Below are positions 19,121-27,923 of a DNA stretch of 64,000 bases, one piece after another. The stretch's first letter is position 1. Each line of letters begins with the position of its first letter. The notes under the pieces are model-generated. The model ran no database searches, had not been told where the DNA came from, and worked only from the letters and a program-made list of their open reading frames with translations. The stretch lies in assembly GCF_038019025.1 (NCBI RefSeq), contig NZ_CP150496.1, forward strand, positions 2,372,001 through 2,436,000, given 5' to 3'. The translations under genes and the position numbers were made by a program. The stretch comes from Polaribacter marinaquae (GTDB lineage: Bacteria; Bacteroidota; Bacteroidia; Flavobacteriales; Flavobacteriaceae).

Positions 19121-19507
19121 TTAACGTTTCGAGAATTGGAATTTTTTACGTGCTTTCTTCTGACCAAATTTCTTACGTTCAACCATTCTTGGGTCACGCG
19201 TTAATAATCCTTCTGGTTTTAAAACAGCTCTATGGTCTGCATCAATAGAAACTAAAGCTCTAGTGATTGCTAAACGAATAGCTTCTGCTTGTCCTGTAAT
19301 ACCACCACCATATACGTTAACCTTAATATCGTAAGATTCTAAGTTTTCTGTTAACATTAAAGGTTGTTGTACTTTGTACTGTAAAGTACCAGTAGTAAAA
19401 TAACTTTTATAGTCTTTCTTGTTTACAGTAATGTTACCTTTACCTTCTGTAAGATAAATACGAGCAACAGCTGTTTTTCTTCTACCTATTTTGTGAACTG
19501 TATCCAT
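19121..19507 (-). CDS. rpsI: 30S ribosomal protein S9 (uS9)
   Basis: Small-subunit protein whose C-terminal tail reaches the P-site tRNA. The 128 residues include GRRKTAVARIYLTEGKG (8-24), the VNVYGGGITGQAEAIRLAIT region and the basic tail ending KKFQFSKR, with the conserved final Lys-Arg. Its ATG overlaps the rplM stop by one base (TAATG), so the two are translationally coupled, as in most bacteria. Confidence 0.98.
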   Translation of the reverse strand: MDTVHKIGRRKTAVARIYLTEGKGNITVNKKDYKSYFTTGTLQYKVQQPLMLTENLESYDIKVNVYGGGITGQAEAIRLAITRALVSIDADHRAVLKPEGLLTRDPRMVERKKFGQKKARKKFQFSKR

Positions 19508-19962
19508 TATTTAAGATCGTTTAGGTTAATAGCTTTAGGTTCTTGACCTGCTTGTTTGTGCTCTGTACCTGCATATACATACAAGTTTCTGTATAAAGCG
19601 CTTCCCAAAGTATTTTTTGGTAACATCCCTTTAACTGCTTTTTCGATTAATCTTGTAGGATCTTTCTCAAACATTTCTGTTGCAGTTAACGATCTTTGTC
19701 CTCCTGGGTAACCTGTGTGACGAATGTAAGATTTGTCTCTCCACTTGTTTCCAGTAAGGTTAATTTTTTCTGCGTTGATAATAACCACGTTGTCTCCACA
19801 ATCTACGTGAGGAGTAAAGTTTGGCTTGTATTTACCTCTAATTAGCTTAGCTACTTTAGAAGCTAGACGACCCAACGTTTGCCCGTCCGCATCAACTAAA
19901 ACCCACTCCTTGTTTACGGTAGCGCTGTTTGCTGATACTGTTTTGTAACTTAATGTGTTCAT
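19507..19962 (-). CDS. rplM: 50S ribosomal protein L13 (uL13)
   Basis: Early-assembling large-subunit protein. The start is placed at 19962, giving 151 residues beginning MNTLSYKTVSAN, because that is how flavobacterial L13 begins; an in-frame ATG eight codons upstream (19986) adds a tail without family support. WVLVDADGQTLGRLASKVAK, HVDCGDNVVVINAEK-like and LRGKYKP-like segments (here LIRGKYKPNFTPHVDCGDN) are diagnostic. It is the first gene of rplM-rpsI and is driven by an exact consensus promoter. Confidence 0.97.
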   Translation of the reverse strand: MNTLSYKTVSANSATVNKEWVLVDADGQTLGRLASKVAKLIRGKYKPNFTPHVDCGDNVVIINAEKINLTGNKWRDKSYIRHTGYPGGQRSLTATEMFEKDPTRLIEKAVKGMLPKNTLGSALYRNLYVYAGTEHKQAGQEPKAINLNDLK

Positions 19963-20005
19963 AATTACACTATTAGTTTTTGTCAATTATTAATAATATT
20001 CATTT

Positions 20006-20019
20006 TCCTTAAAAAAGGA
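20006..20019 (-). promoter_or_regulatory. Small hairpin at the start of the rplM leader
   Basis: Minus-strand TCCTT-TTTT-AAGGA forms a 5-bp stem at the very 5' end of the predicted transcript, about 45 bases before the rplM ATG. It could stabilise the mRNA or be part of an L13 autoregulatory leader. The evidence is weak. Confidence 0.3.
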
Positions 20020-20022
20020 GTG

Positions 20023-20053
20023 CAAATGTAATGCTATTTATTTAATTGACAAA
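20023..20053 (-). promoter_or_regulatory. Consensus promoter of rplM-rpsI
   Basis: Minus-strand TTTG (20050-20053), a 19-base spacer, then TACATTTG (20023-20030). Both elements and the spacing fit the Bacteroidota primary-sigma consensus. The transcript should start near 20016. Confidence 0.8.
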
Positions 20054-20148
20054 TAGAGTTTTAGATTATTTTTTTCGAGACTAATTTACTGTTTTTAAAG
20101 TTTTTAAAATTAACAGAATCTTAAGAAAACTTTACCATATTAGTAAGG

Positions 20149-20156
20149 TACTTTTG
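20149..20156 (+). promoter_or_regulatory. -7 promoter box of the DUF5916 gene
   Basis: TACTTTTG matches TAnnTTTG, about 50 bases before the ATG at 20206. No TTG lies at the -33 spacing. It is arranged divergently from the rplM promoter. Confidence 0.5.
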
Positions 20157-20205
20157 CAAAATCAAAAAAACAGTCTTTTTTGATAAAAAATCAACCCAAA
20201 ATTAC

Positions 20206-22836
20206 ATGAAGTTTTTAATTACATTATTAACTGTTTTTTCTGCATTTTGCCTTTATGCACAAGAAGCCTCTCAAACTAAATTACCTAAGAGAATTTATAC
20301 TACAAAAAAACTAAAAAAAGCACCTATTATTGATGGTGATGTTTCTGATGATGCATGGAATGTGGTAGAATGGTCTTCTGATTTTGTAGAAAAATCTCCA
20401 GATGAAGGCACACCGCCTGCGCACCAAACAATGTTTAAAGTTATGTACGATGCAAAGTATTTATACATCGCATTAAGAGCTTTAGATGCTAATCCAGAAT
20501 TAATTCAACAAAGATTAAGTAGAAGAGATGGTTTTGCAGGAGATAGAATAAATGTAATTATAGATAGTTATCACGATAAAAGAACCGCTTTTGTTTTTAC
20601 TACAACTGCTGCAGGAGTAAAAGGTGAAGAGATTGCTACAGGTAACGGTGATAATTTTGATGAAAGTTGGAACCCTATTTGGTATACAGATGCACAAGTA
20701 GATGATAAAGGATGGACCGCAGAAATGAAGATTCCATTTAGTCAATTACGTTTTGGTAATGCTAAAGAACAAATTTGGGGTTTTAATGTTAATAGAACTA
20801 TTTTTAGGTTACAAGAAAGGTCTTTATGGCAAAGAATACCTAACGATCAAGCTGGTTTTATTAGTGAGGCCGGAGAATTACATGGTTTAATCGATTTGGT
20901 GTCTCAAAAACAACTAGAGGTACAGCCGTTTACTGTTATGCAATATGATAATTATCTTGCAGAACCAAATAACCCTTACAGAGATGGAAGTGATTTTAAA
21001 TTAAATGCAGGTTTAGATGCTAAAATCGGAATTACAAACGATTTAACTTTAGATCTTACTATTAATCCTGATTTTGGACAAGTAGAAGCAGACCCTGGAG
21101 CTATTGCTTTAGACGGATTTCAAATATTTTTTAGAGAACAAAGACCCTTTTTTGTAGAGAATAAAAATATTTTTGACTTTAGATTTGCAAATGGTAGAGA
21201 CAATCTTTTTTATAGCAGAAGAATTGGTAGAAATCCTCATAGAGGTGCCAATTTGCAAGCGGGAGAATTTGCAGATGTTCCGCAAAATTCAACAATTTTA
21301 GGAGCAGCTAAGTTTTCTGGTAAAACACAAAATGGATGGTCTATTGGTGTTTTAGAGAGTGTTACTGCTAATGAATTTGCAGAAATAAGACAAGTAGATG
21401 GTAGTACTAGAGAAGAAATAGTAGAGCCTTTAACAAATTACTTCGTTACAAGAGTTCAGAAAGATTTTAATGAAAGAAATTCTTACATCGGTGGTATTGC
21501 AACGGCTACAAATAGAAATTTAGATGGTAATTTTAATGAGTTGCATAAATCTGCCTATACAGCAGGTGTAGATTTTAGACACACTTGGCAAGATAGGGAG
21601 TTCTATGTAGAAGGAAATAGTATTTTAAGTCGTGTTAACGGTAGTAAAGAAGCAATTTCTAATACACAAAAATCAATTGCTAGATTATTTCAAAGAGTTG
21701 ATGCAGATTATATTAATTTAGATGAAAATAGAACTTCTTTAACAGGTACAGGTGGTAGAGTAGAGGCAGGTAAGCAAGGTGGTGGTAATTGGCGTTATAA
21801 TGCTGGTTTTGTATGGCGTTCTCCGGAATTAGAATTGAATGATGTTGGCTTTTTAAGACAAACCGATGAGATGATTCAATTTACAGAAGCAAGATATTTA
21901 TGGCAAGTTCCTACTGACATTTATAGAAATATGAATTTACGTTTAGAGCAATCTACAAGTTACGATTTTGGAGGTAATTTAAATCGATTTAGATATGAAT
22001 TACAAGGAGACATCAGTTGGATAAACAATTGGTCTACAAGCGGTGGATTTGGATCTAGTAATAACATCCATAGAAATGCTTTTTTAAGAGGTGGTCCGCG
22101 TTGGCGTGCTGCAGATGATATTTTTTATTATGCTTCAATAAATTCTGATAGAAGTAAGAAATTTAGTTTTAGAGTTAGTTACCTTAAAGTTAAAAGTGAA
22201 GAAGATGTTTTTAATAGAAATAGGTATACATTTAGAATTAATTATCAACCTTTTGATTCTTTTAGCATGTCTTTAGATAATTCTTTAAGTAAAACACAAG
22301 ATAGAACACAATATGTTACTACTGCAGATTTTGGTAATTTAAAACGATACATTTTAGGTAATATTAAAAATGATACTTGGTCTTCTACTTTGCGATTAAA
22401 TTATAGTTTAAATCCTAATTTTTCTGTTCAATTTTATGGACAACCTTATATTTCTAGAGGTAGATATTCTAACTTTAATTATGTAAATAATTCTGTAGCA
22501 AGTTCTATTGACGATCGTGTTAATTTTTATACTGAGAATCAAATATCTAAAACCACAACAAATTCTGGTAGCAGCATTTATACTATTGATGAAAACTTAG
22601 ATAATGACACGTATTCGTTTTCGAATCCAGATTTTTCATTTGTACAATTACAAACAAACTTAGTGGTAAGATGGGAATATATACCTGGTTCGGAATTATT
22701 TTTAGTTTGGGCTAGAGGTTCTGCAGGTTCTCAAAATATAAACGACTCTTTAACTGATAGTGTAAGCAATCAAATTTTTGATGTTCCTGCTAATGATACT
22801 TTTCTATTAAAAGCAACGTATAGGTTTGTAAGATAA
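20206..22836 (+). CDS. DUF5916 outer-membrane protein with CBM9-like domain
   Basis: An 876-residue exported protein common in Bacteroidota. Signal peptide 1-19 (ending LYAQ). Residues of about 35-200 form a CBM9-like carbohydrate-binding or DOMON-type sandwich (APIIDGDVSDDAWNVVEW; YDAKYLYIALRALD). The rest is the DUF5916 region, with the characteristic INPDFGQVEADPGAIALDGF (about 285-304) and FFREQRPFFVENKNIF (about 307-322). It then runs into many amphipathic strands and a terminal FLLKATYRFVR that suggest a barrel. The precise function is unknown; an outer-membrane role in binding or processing a polymer is inference. It is transcribed alone and ends one base before the convergent sua5 gene, with no terminator between them. 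Confidence 0.85.
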   Translation: MKFLITLLTVFSAFCLYAQEASQTKLPKRIYTTKKLKKAPIIDGDVSDDAWNVVEWSSDFVEKSPDEGTPPAHQTMFKVMYDAKYLYIALRALDANPELIQQRLSRRDGFAGDRINVIIDSYHDKRTAFVFTTTAAGVKGEEIATGNGDNFDESWNPIWYTDAQVDDKGWTAEMKIPFSQLRFGNAKEQIWGFNVNRTIFRLQERSLWQRIPNDQAGFISEAGELHGLIDLVSQKQLEVQPFTVMQYDNYLAEPNNPYRDGSDFKLNAGLDAKIGITNDLTLDLTINPDFGQVEADPGAIALDGFQIFFREQRPFFVENKNIFDFRFANGRDNLFYSRRIGRNPHRGANLQAGEFADVPQNSTILGAAKFSGKTQNGWSIGVLESVTANEFAEIRQVDGSTREEIVEPLTNYFVTRVQKDFNERNSYIGGIATATNRNLDGNFNELHKSAYTAGVDFRHTWQDREFYVEGNSILSRVNGSKEAISNTQKSIARLFQRVDADYINLDENRTSLTGTGGRVEAGKQGGGNWRYNAGFVWRSPELELNDVGFLRQTDEMIQFTEARYLWQVPTDIYRNMNLRLEQSTSYDFGGNLNRFRYELQGDISWINNWSTSGGFGSSNNIHRNAFLRGGPRWRAADDIFYYASINSDRSKKFSFRVSYLKVKSEEDVFNRNRYTFRINYQPFDSFSMSLDNSLSKTQDRTQYVTTADFGNLKRYILGNIKNDTWSSTLRLNYSLNPNFSVQFYGQPYISRGRYSNFNYVNNSVASSIDDRVNFYTENQISKTTTNSGSSIYTIDENLDNDTYSFSNPDFSFVQLQTNLVVRWEYIPGSELFLVWARGSAGSQNINDSLTDSVSNQIFDVPANDTFLLKATYRFVR

Positions 22837-22837
22837 A

Positions 22838-23794
22838 TTATTTAAATGTAGCGCGTTGTAATCTATCGTTTATAGATTTTCCTAAGCCATTATTAGGAAA
22901 ACGCTCTGCAATTATAATATCTAAATTTTGGCTATCTAAAGTGTGCATGGCGTTGTATAGGTTAGTAGCAGCTTCTTGCATAGAATTGTTTTTAGAAAGA
23001 ATAATTTCTGTTATCTCATTATTATTTACAGAGGAATTAAATACTAAAACTCCGATTTTTTTATCGTTATGTTTTTGTATTTCAGAAGCAACATCATCAA
23101 CTAAATATGTTGTAGTTTTTGGTGCGTAATGTCTTGCCAACATTCCAGGAGCATCAGGTTTAACTTCTTTCTTATTTAAAATTGTAATTTTACCAACAAC
23201 AGCTTCTATTTCTTCTAAAGCCAAAGCACCTAATCGATAAATAATTGGCTCGTTGTTGTTAAAACCAATAATAGTAGATTCTATTCCGTTTGCGCAAGAT
23301 CCGCCGTCTAAAACCTGAGAAATTTCATTGCTAAAATAACTTTCTACATGTTCTGGTTTAGTAGGGCTAATACTACCAAAAGGATTTGCACTTGGCGCTG
23401 CCAAAGGAAAATCGATACTATTTAAAAGTTCTAATGTTACCGGGTGATTTGGTATACGAACAGCAACAGTGTCTTTACCGGCTGTAATTAAGTCAGGAAT
23501 ATTTTTATTCTTTTTTAAAACTAAAGTCATAGAACCTGGCCAAAAAGCATCTGCTAATAATTTTGCTTTCTCTGGAATATCAACAACAATATCTTTTAGC
23601 GCTTCCTTAGAAGGGATATGTACAATTAACGGATTAAAAAAAGGTCTTTTTTTAGTAGAAAAGATACTTTTAATAGCTTTCTCACTAAAAATATTTCCTG
23701 CCAATCCATAAACTGTTTCTGTTGGTATTGCTACTAACTTCTCATCAGTTAATAATTGCGCTGCTTTTTGTATGTCTTTAGATATTATGCTCAT
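22838..23794 (-). CDS. L-threonylcarbamoyladenylate synthase (Sua5/YrdC/YwlC)
   Basis: Makes threonylcarbamoyl-AMP from threonine, bicarbonate and ATP for the t6A37 modification of ANN-decoding tRNAs. The YrdC domain covers about 1-200: LVAIPTETVYGLAGNIFSEK near 17-36, the KRPxxNPLIVHI segment and PSANxFGxxSPT. A C-terminal Sua5 domain (about 205-315, with APGMLARHYAPKT) makes it the long Sua5 type. The ATG at 23794 is chosen because the upstream in-frame TTG (23806) lies inside the -7 box. This leaves a leader of only a few bases. Confidence 0.93.
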   Translation of the reverse strand: MSIISKDIQKAAQLLTDEKLVAIPTETVYGLAGNIFSEKAIKSIFSTKKRPFFNPLIVHIPSKEALKDIVVDIPEKAKLLADAFWPGSMTLVLKKNKNIPDLITAGKDTVAVRIPNHPVTLELLNSIDFPLAAPSANPFGSISPTKPEHVESYFSNEISQVLDGGSCANGIESTIIGFNNNEPIIYRLGALALEEIEAVVGKITILNKKEVKPDAPGMLARHYAPKTTTYLVDDVASEIQKHNDKKIGVLVFNSSVNNNEITEIILSKNNSMQEAATNLYNAMHTLDSQNLDIIIAERFPNNGLGKSINDRLQRATFK

Positions 23795-23803
23795 AATTGA
23801 TTG

Positions 23804-23811
23804 CAAAATTA
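23804..23811 (-). promoter_or_regulatory. -7 promoter box of sua5
   Basis: Minus-strand TAATTTTG matches TAnnTTTG and ends 9 bases before the ATG at 23794, so the mRNA is nearly leaderless. It decides the start codon of this gene. Confidence 0.5.
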
Positions 23812-23913
23812 CATATAAAATTCATTTATTGAAATAAGGGAAATTAACTTTTAATTGATTGGTGTAAAACGGAATAGTTATTGATGACTTAAATCTCAAA
23901 AAAAGATAGCCAA

Positions 23914-24453
23914 ATGAAAAGAACACTACTTTCAATTTTAGCACTTACAGTATTTCAAATAACCTTCTCTCAAGAAAAATTAGGACGACCTTTTTTTACT
24001 GCAGATTTAAACTTTACACTAGGTATAAATGAAGATTATGAAATAGGGAATGATGATGATAACGGACCACTTATTGTGCCTTCTGCTTTCTTTTTTAGAG
24101 TTGGTTTTGGTTACGAGTTTAAAAAAAGAGTAGCTGTCGCTTTAAATGGTGGTTACGATTTTCATTTTAATTATGCTGTAGATGCTTTTCCAGCGTATGG
24201 TAGTTTACGGTATAATATTACAGAAAAAGAAAATAACAATCATTTTATAGAAGTTAGATATGGTAAAATGTGGACACCTTCCTCTAAGTATTCAGATGGT
24301 AATTATTATGGTTTAGGTGTCGGAGTTCAAGTTGCTGGAGGAAAAAGATGGAACACTGTTTTTAGAATAGATTTTCATAGAAAAGGTATCTACGGGTTTA
24401 AAAATAACCGATTGGATAGTGTTTCTTTTGGTTTTGGATTTTCGTTTTTTTAG
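23914..24453 (+). CDS. Outer-membrane beta-barrel protein, unknown function
   Basis: A 179-residue protein with a signal peptide (1-19, ending TFSQ). The mature chain is built of alternating amphipathic strands rich in Tyr, Phe and Gly (FFFRVGFGYEFKKRVAVALN; YYGLGVGVQVAGGKRWNTVF) and ends in SVSFGFGFSFF, a good barrel-assembly terminal strand with final Phe. The size suits an eight-strand barrel. No family beyond 'outer-membrane beta-barrel' is recognised. It stands alone between convergent and divergent neighbours. Confidence 0.75.
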   Translation: MKRTLLSILALTVFQITFSQEKLGRPFFTADLNFTLGINEDYEIGNDDDNGPLIVPSAFFFRVGFGYEFKKRVAVALNGGYDFHFNYAVDAFPAYGSLRYNITEKENNNHFIEVRYGKMWTPSSKYSDGNYYGLGVGVQVAGGKRWNTVFRIDFHRKGIYGFKNNRLDSVSFGFGFSFF

Positions 24454-24542
24454 AAAACATATCAAGCTAAACATGTGTCTTCTAACTGTTAGTTATTTCG
24501 TTTCTTATTAGTTGTTGCTTTTGTTAAAAACCTATCAAATTT

Positions 24543-24920
24543 TTAAGTAGCAGAAGGACAAAAAAGTAAATCTGTAGGTGTGTCTACATCATATAAATAT
24601 TGATGAGCTCTTGTGTCTTTTTTGCAAAAAGGTTCTATTAAAGATATCATTTTAATAAAACTTTCTAAAGTTAAAATACAGAAAAAAGTTTCATTGTCTT
24701 TGGTTAAAATTCCTTCATCAGATTTAAATAAACCAAAAATTAAATTGCAATTTCTTGGTTCAATAAAATCTATTTCAGCTAAATTTAATTTCTGTTTTTT
24801 ATTGATGACAATTTCCTCCAATAAATTCTTAAATTTAAGGGCTTCTGTTTTGTCAAAATTATATAATCGAACTAAATTTTCATCAAGTCCGTTGTAGTTT
24901 TCTATGTAGTCTAATTTCAT
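24543..24920 (-). CDS. Small hypothetical protein cotranscribed with polA
   Basis: A 125-residue cytoplasmic protein starting MKLDYIENYNGLDENLVRLY. The ATG at 24920 lies 2 bases after the polA stop, so the gene is translated from the polA transcript. An in-frame start seven codons upstream would overlap polA and is less likely. It has no signal peptide or membrane segment. It is mixed alpha/beta with an acidic N-terminal half and two Cys in the C-terminal region (PFCKK, LFCPSAT). I do not recognise the family. Confidence 0.7.
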   Translation of the reverse strand: MKLDYIENYNGLDENLVRLYNFDKTEALKFKNLLEEIVINKKQKLNLAEIDFIEPRNCNLIFGLFKSDEGILTKDNETFFCILTLESFIKMISLIEPFCKKDTRAHQYLYDVDTPTDLLFCPSAT

Positions 24921-24922
24921 TT

Positions 24923-27769
24923 TTAATGTGCTTCTAACCAATTTTCACCTAAATCTATTTCTACATCTAACGGTACACTCATTTTAAATGCGTTTTCCAT
25001 TTCATGCTTAATAATTGGTCTAATAATTTCTAGCTCTTCTTTGTGTGCATCAAAAACCAATTCATCATGCACTTGTAAAAGCATTTTAGATTTAAAACCT
25101 TCTGCTTCGAATCGGTTATGAATATTTATCATTGCAAGTTTAATAATATCGGCTGCAGAACCTTGTATTGGTGCGTTTACTGCGTTTCTTTCTGCGCCGC
25201 TTCTTACCATTGCATTTCTAGAATTGATGTCTTTTAAATATCTACGTCTATTTAAAACGGTTTCTACATATCCTTTTTCTCTTGCAAATTCTACTTGAGA
25301 AGTCATGTAAGCTTTTAATTTAGGATACGTTTCGTAATACGTATCTATTAATTCTTTGGCTTCACTTCTAGATAAATTAGTTTGGTTACTTAAGCCAAAA
25401 GCAGAAACACCGTAAACAATACCAAAGTTTACGGTTTTAGCATTGCTACGTTGCTCTCTTGTAACATCTTCTAAAGCAATATTAAAAACCTTTGCAGCAG
25501 TAGAAGCATGAATATCTTCGCCGTTTTTAAAAGCATTTATCATGTTTTCTTCTTCACTTAAAGCAGCAATAATTCTTAGTTCTATTTGCGAATAATCTGC
25601 CGCTAGTAAAACATAATTATCATCTTTAGGAACAAAAGCTTTTCTAACCTCTCTACCACGTTCTGTTCTAATTGGTATGTTCTGTAAATTAGGATTGTTA
25701 GAACTTAAACGACCTGTTGCAGCAACCGCTTGCATATATTCCGTATGAATTCTACCAGTTTTCGAATTAATTTCGTTTGGTAAAGCATCTACATATGTAC
25801 TTTGTAGTTTTTTGTATTGTCTATATTCTTGAATGTCTCTAATTATTTTATGGTCTTTAGCTAAAAAGGATAAAATATCTTCGCCGGTTTTATATTGACC
25901 TGTTTTGGTCTTTTTAGGTTTTTTAACCAATTCCATTTTCTCGAAAAGCACAATTCCTAATTGTTTAGGTGATGCAATATTAAACTCTTCGCCAGCTTGT
26001 TCGTAAATTTCTTTTTCTAAACGATTAATATCATCAGACAAAGCAATCGAAAGTTCTTTTAGAAAATCTGTATTTACATTAATACCTTCAATTTCCATTG
26101 CCGTTAAAACCGATACCAATGGTAATTCTATCTCATTAAAAAGTTTGGTAACATTACCACTTTCTAATTCTGATGTAAATAATTGCTTTAATTGAAAAGT
26201 GATATCTGCATCTTCTACCGCATATTCTGTTTGGTCTTTAATCGGTACAACGCGCATAGAAAGTTGGTTTTTACCTTTTTTACCAATTAATTCTGTAATA
26301 GAAACGGGTTGATAATTTAAATAGGTTTCTGCCAACATATCCATATTATGACGCATATCAGGATTGATTAAATAATGCGCAATCATAGTATCAAACAATT
26401 TACCTTTTACAGGCATGTTGTAATTTGATAAAACTTTAATGTCGTATTTTAAATTATGACCAATTTTTTCAATTTCTGATTCAAAAAATGGTCTAAATTC
26501 TTCTAAGATTAATCTTGTTTCTTCTTGATCTTCCGGAAAAGAAACATAATAACCTTTTCCTTTTTCAAAAGAAAATGCAATTCCTATCAACTCTACTTCT
26601 AAAGCTTTTAAACCAGTTGTTTCTGTATCGAAGCAAACAGATTTTTGAGCCATTAATTTTCGAAGTAATAGTTTTCTTGATAAAACAGAATCTATATGCT
26701 GATAAAAATGATCGGTGTTATTAATTGTTTTAAATCCAGATGCAATGTCGGCATCAGAAACACTACCAGAACCTGGTGCAGCAAATAAGTCAAATTGACC
26801 TTCTGGTGCAGTAACGGCTTTTTTTGCTGTGGTTTTTACTTTTTCTTCGGATGAGTTTTCTGCAGAATTTACTTTTTCTGCATTTTCAACAGCAAAAGTT
26901 CGTGTAAAGTTTACTAGTAAGTTTCTAAATTCTAATTCATTAAAAAGAGCGGTAACTTTTTCGATATCTGGTTGATCTAATTCAAAATCTTTTGCATGAA
27001 AGGTAACAGGAACATCTAGCATAATTGTAGCTAGTTTTTTAGAAAGTAAGCCTAACTCTCCGTTGGCTTCTAGTTTCTCTTTCATTTTTCCTTTTAACTC
27101 GTGTGTATTTGCTAAAAGGTTTTCCATTGAACCGTAAGCAGCTAAAAACTTTTTGGCAGTTTTTTCTCCAACACCTGGTAATCCCGGAATGTTATCTGCA
27201 GAATCTCCCATCATTCCTAAGAAATCAATTACTTGCTCTGGTGTTTCTACGCCAAATTTTTCTTGTACTTCTGGTATTCCCCAAATATCATAACCACCAC
27301 CAAAACGAGGTTTGTACATAAAAATGTTTTCAGAAACCAATTGTGCAAAATCTTTATCTGGTGTTACCATAAAAGTTTTATAACCTTCTTTTTCTGCTTG
27401 TTTAGAAAGTGTACCAATTACATCATCTGCCTCAAAACCTTCTTTAACCATAATAGGAATATGCATGGCTTTTAAAATTTCTTGAATATAAGGTACAGCC
27501 ACTTTAATTGCTTCTGGTGTTTCATCTCTGTTGGCTTTATAGGCTTCGAACATTTCTACTCGATCTACACTACCTCCTTTATCAAAACAAACTGCTAAAT
27601 GATCTGGTCTTTCTCTTTTAATTACGTCTAAAAGAGAGTTCATAAAACCCATTATTGCAGAGGTGTCTAAACCTTTAGAATTAATTCTCGGATTTTTAAT
27701 AAAAGCATAATATCCTCTAAAAATCAATGCAAAGGCATCTACTAAAAAAACTCTTTTTTGATCTGACAT
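24923..27769 (-). CDS. polA: DNA polymerase I
   Basis: Fills gaps and removes RNA primers in replication and repair. All three domains are present in 948 residues. The 5'-3' nuclease is at about 1-300 (FLVDAFALIFRGYYAF; GFEADDVIGTLSKQAEKEG; GLPGVGEKTAKKFL). The 3'-5' exonuclease is at about 355-540 with the metal-binding DTETTG intact, so proofreading is expected. The polymerase domain is at about 560-948, with motif A DYSQIELRIIAAL, the O-helix RSNAKTVNFGIVYG and motif C VHDE at 900-903. It is the first gene of a two-gene transcript with the small downstream gene. Confidence 0.98.
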   Translation of the reverse strand: MSDQKRVFLVDAFALIFRGYYAFIKNPRINSKGLDTSAIMGFMNSLLDVIKRERPDHLAVCFDKGGSVDRVEMFEAYKANRDETPEAIKVAVPYIQEILKAMHIPIMVKEGFEADDVIGTLSKQAEKEGYKTFMVTPDKDFAQLVSENIFMYKPRFGGGYDIWGIPEVQEKFGVETPEQVIDFLGMMGDSADNIPGLPGVGEKTAKKFLAAYGSMENLLANTHELKGKMKEKLEANGELGLLSKKLATIMLDVPVTFHAKDFELDQPDIEKVTALFNELEFRNLLVNFTRTFAVENAEKVNSAENSSEEKVKTTAKKAVTAPEGQFDLFAAPGSGSVSDADIASGFKTINNTDHFYQHIDSVLSRKLLLRKLMAQKSVCFDTETTGLKALEVELIGIAFSFEKGKGYYVSFPEDQEETRLILEEFRPFFESEIEKIGHNLKYDIKVLSNYNMPVKGKLFDTMIAHYLINPDMRHNMDMLAETYLNYQPVSITELIGKKGKNQLSMRVVPIKDQTEYAVEDADITFQLKQLFTSELESGNVTKLFNEIELPLVSVLTAMEIEGINVNTDFLKELSIALSDDINRLEKEIYEQAGEEFNIASPKQLGIVLFEKMELVKKPKKTKTGQYKTGEDILSFLAKDHKIIRDIQEYRQYKKLQSTYVDALPNEINSKTGRIHTEYMQAVAATGRLSSNNPNLQNIPIRTERGREVRKAFVPKDDNYVLLAADYSQIELRIIAALSEEENMINAFKNGEDIHASTAAKVFNIALEDVTREQRSNAKTVNFGIVYGVSAFGLSNQTNLSRSEAKELIDTYYETYPKLKAYMTSQVEFAREKGYVETVLNRRRYLKDINSRNAMVRSGAERNAVNAPIQGSAADIIKLAMINIHNRFEAEGFKSKMLLQVHDELVFDAHKEELEIIRPIIKHEMENAFKMSVPLDVEIDLGENWLEAH

Positions 27770-27923
27770 ATCTAAAATTTAATGGTAATTTTTTCTAAAA
27801 TAGTTGTGGTTTTTTATGGCCACAGATGTTGCAGTAAAGCTACAAAACTTTAACATGCTATTAAAATTCAAACGAAATTATAACGCTTATCTTTACCGAA
27901 TATTTTTTAAATAAAGATTCTTC

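Noticed and set aside
19963..19986. Longer N-terminus for L13
   Set aside because: The extra eight residues are not found in flavobacterial L13, and the downstream ATG gives the conserved beginning.
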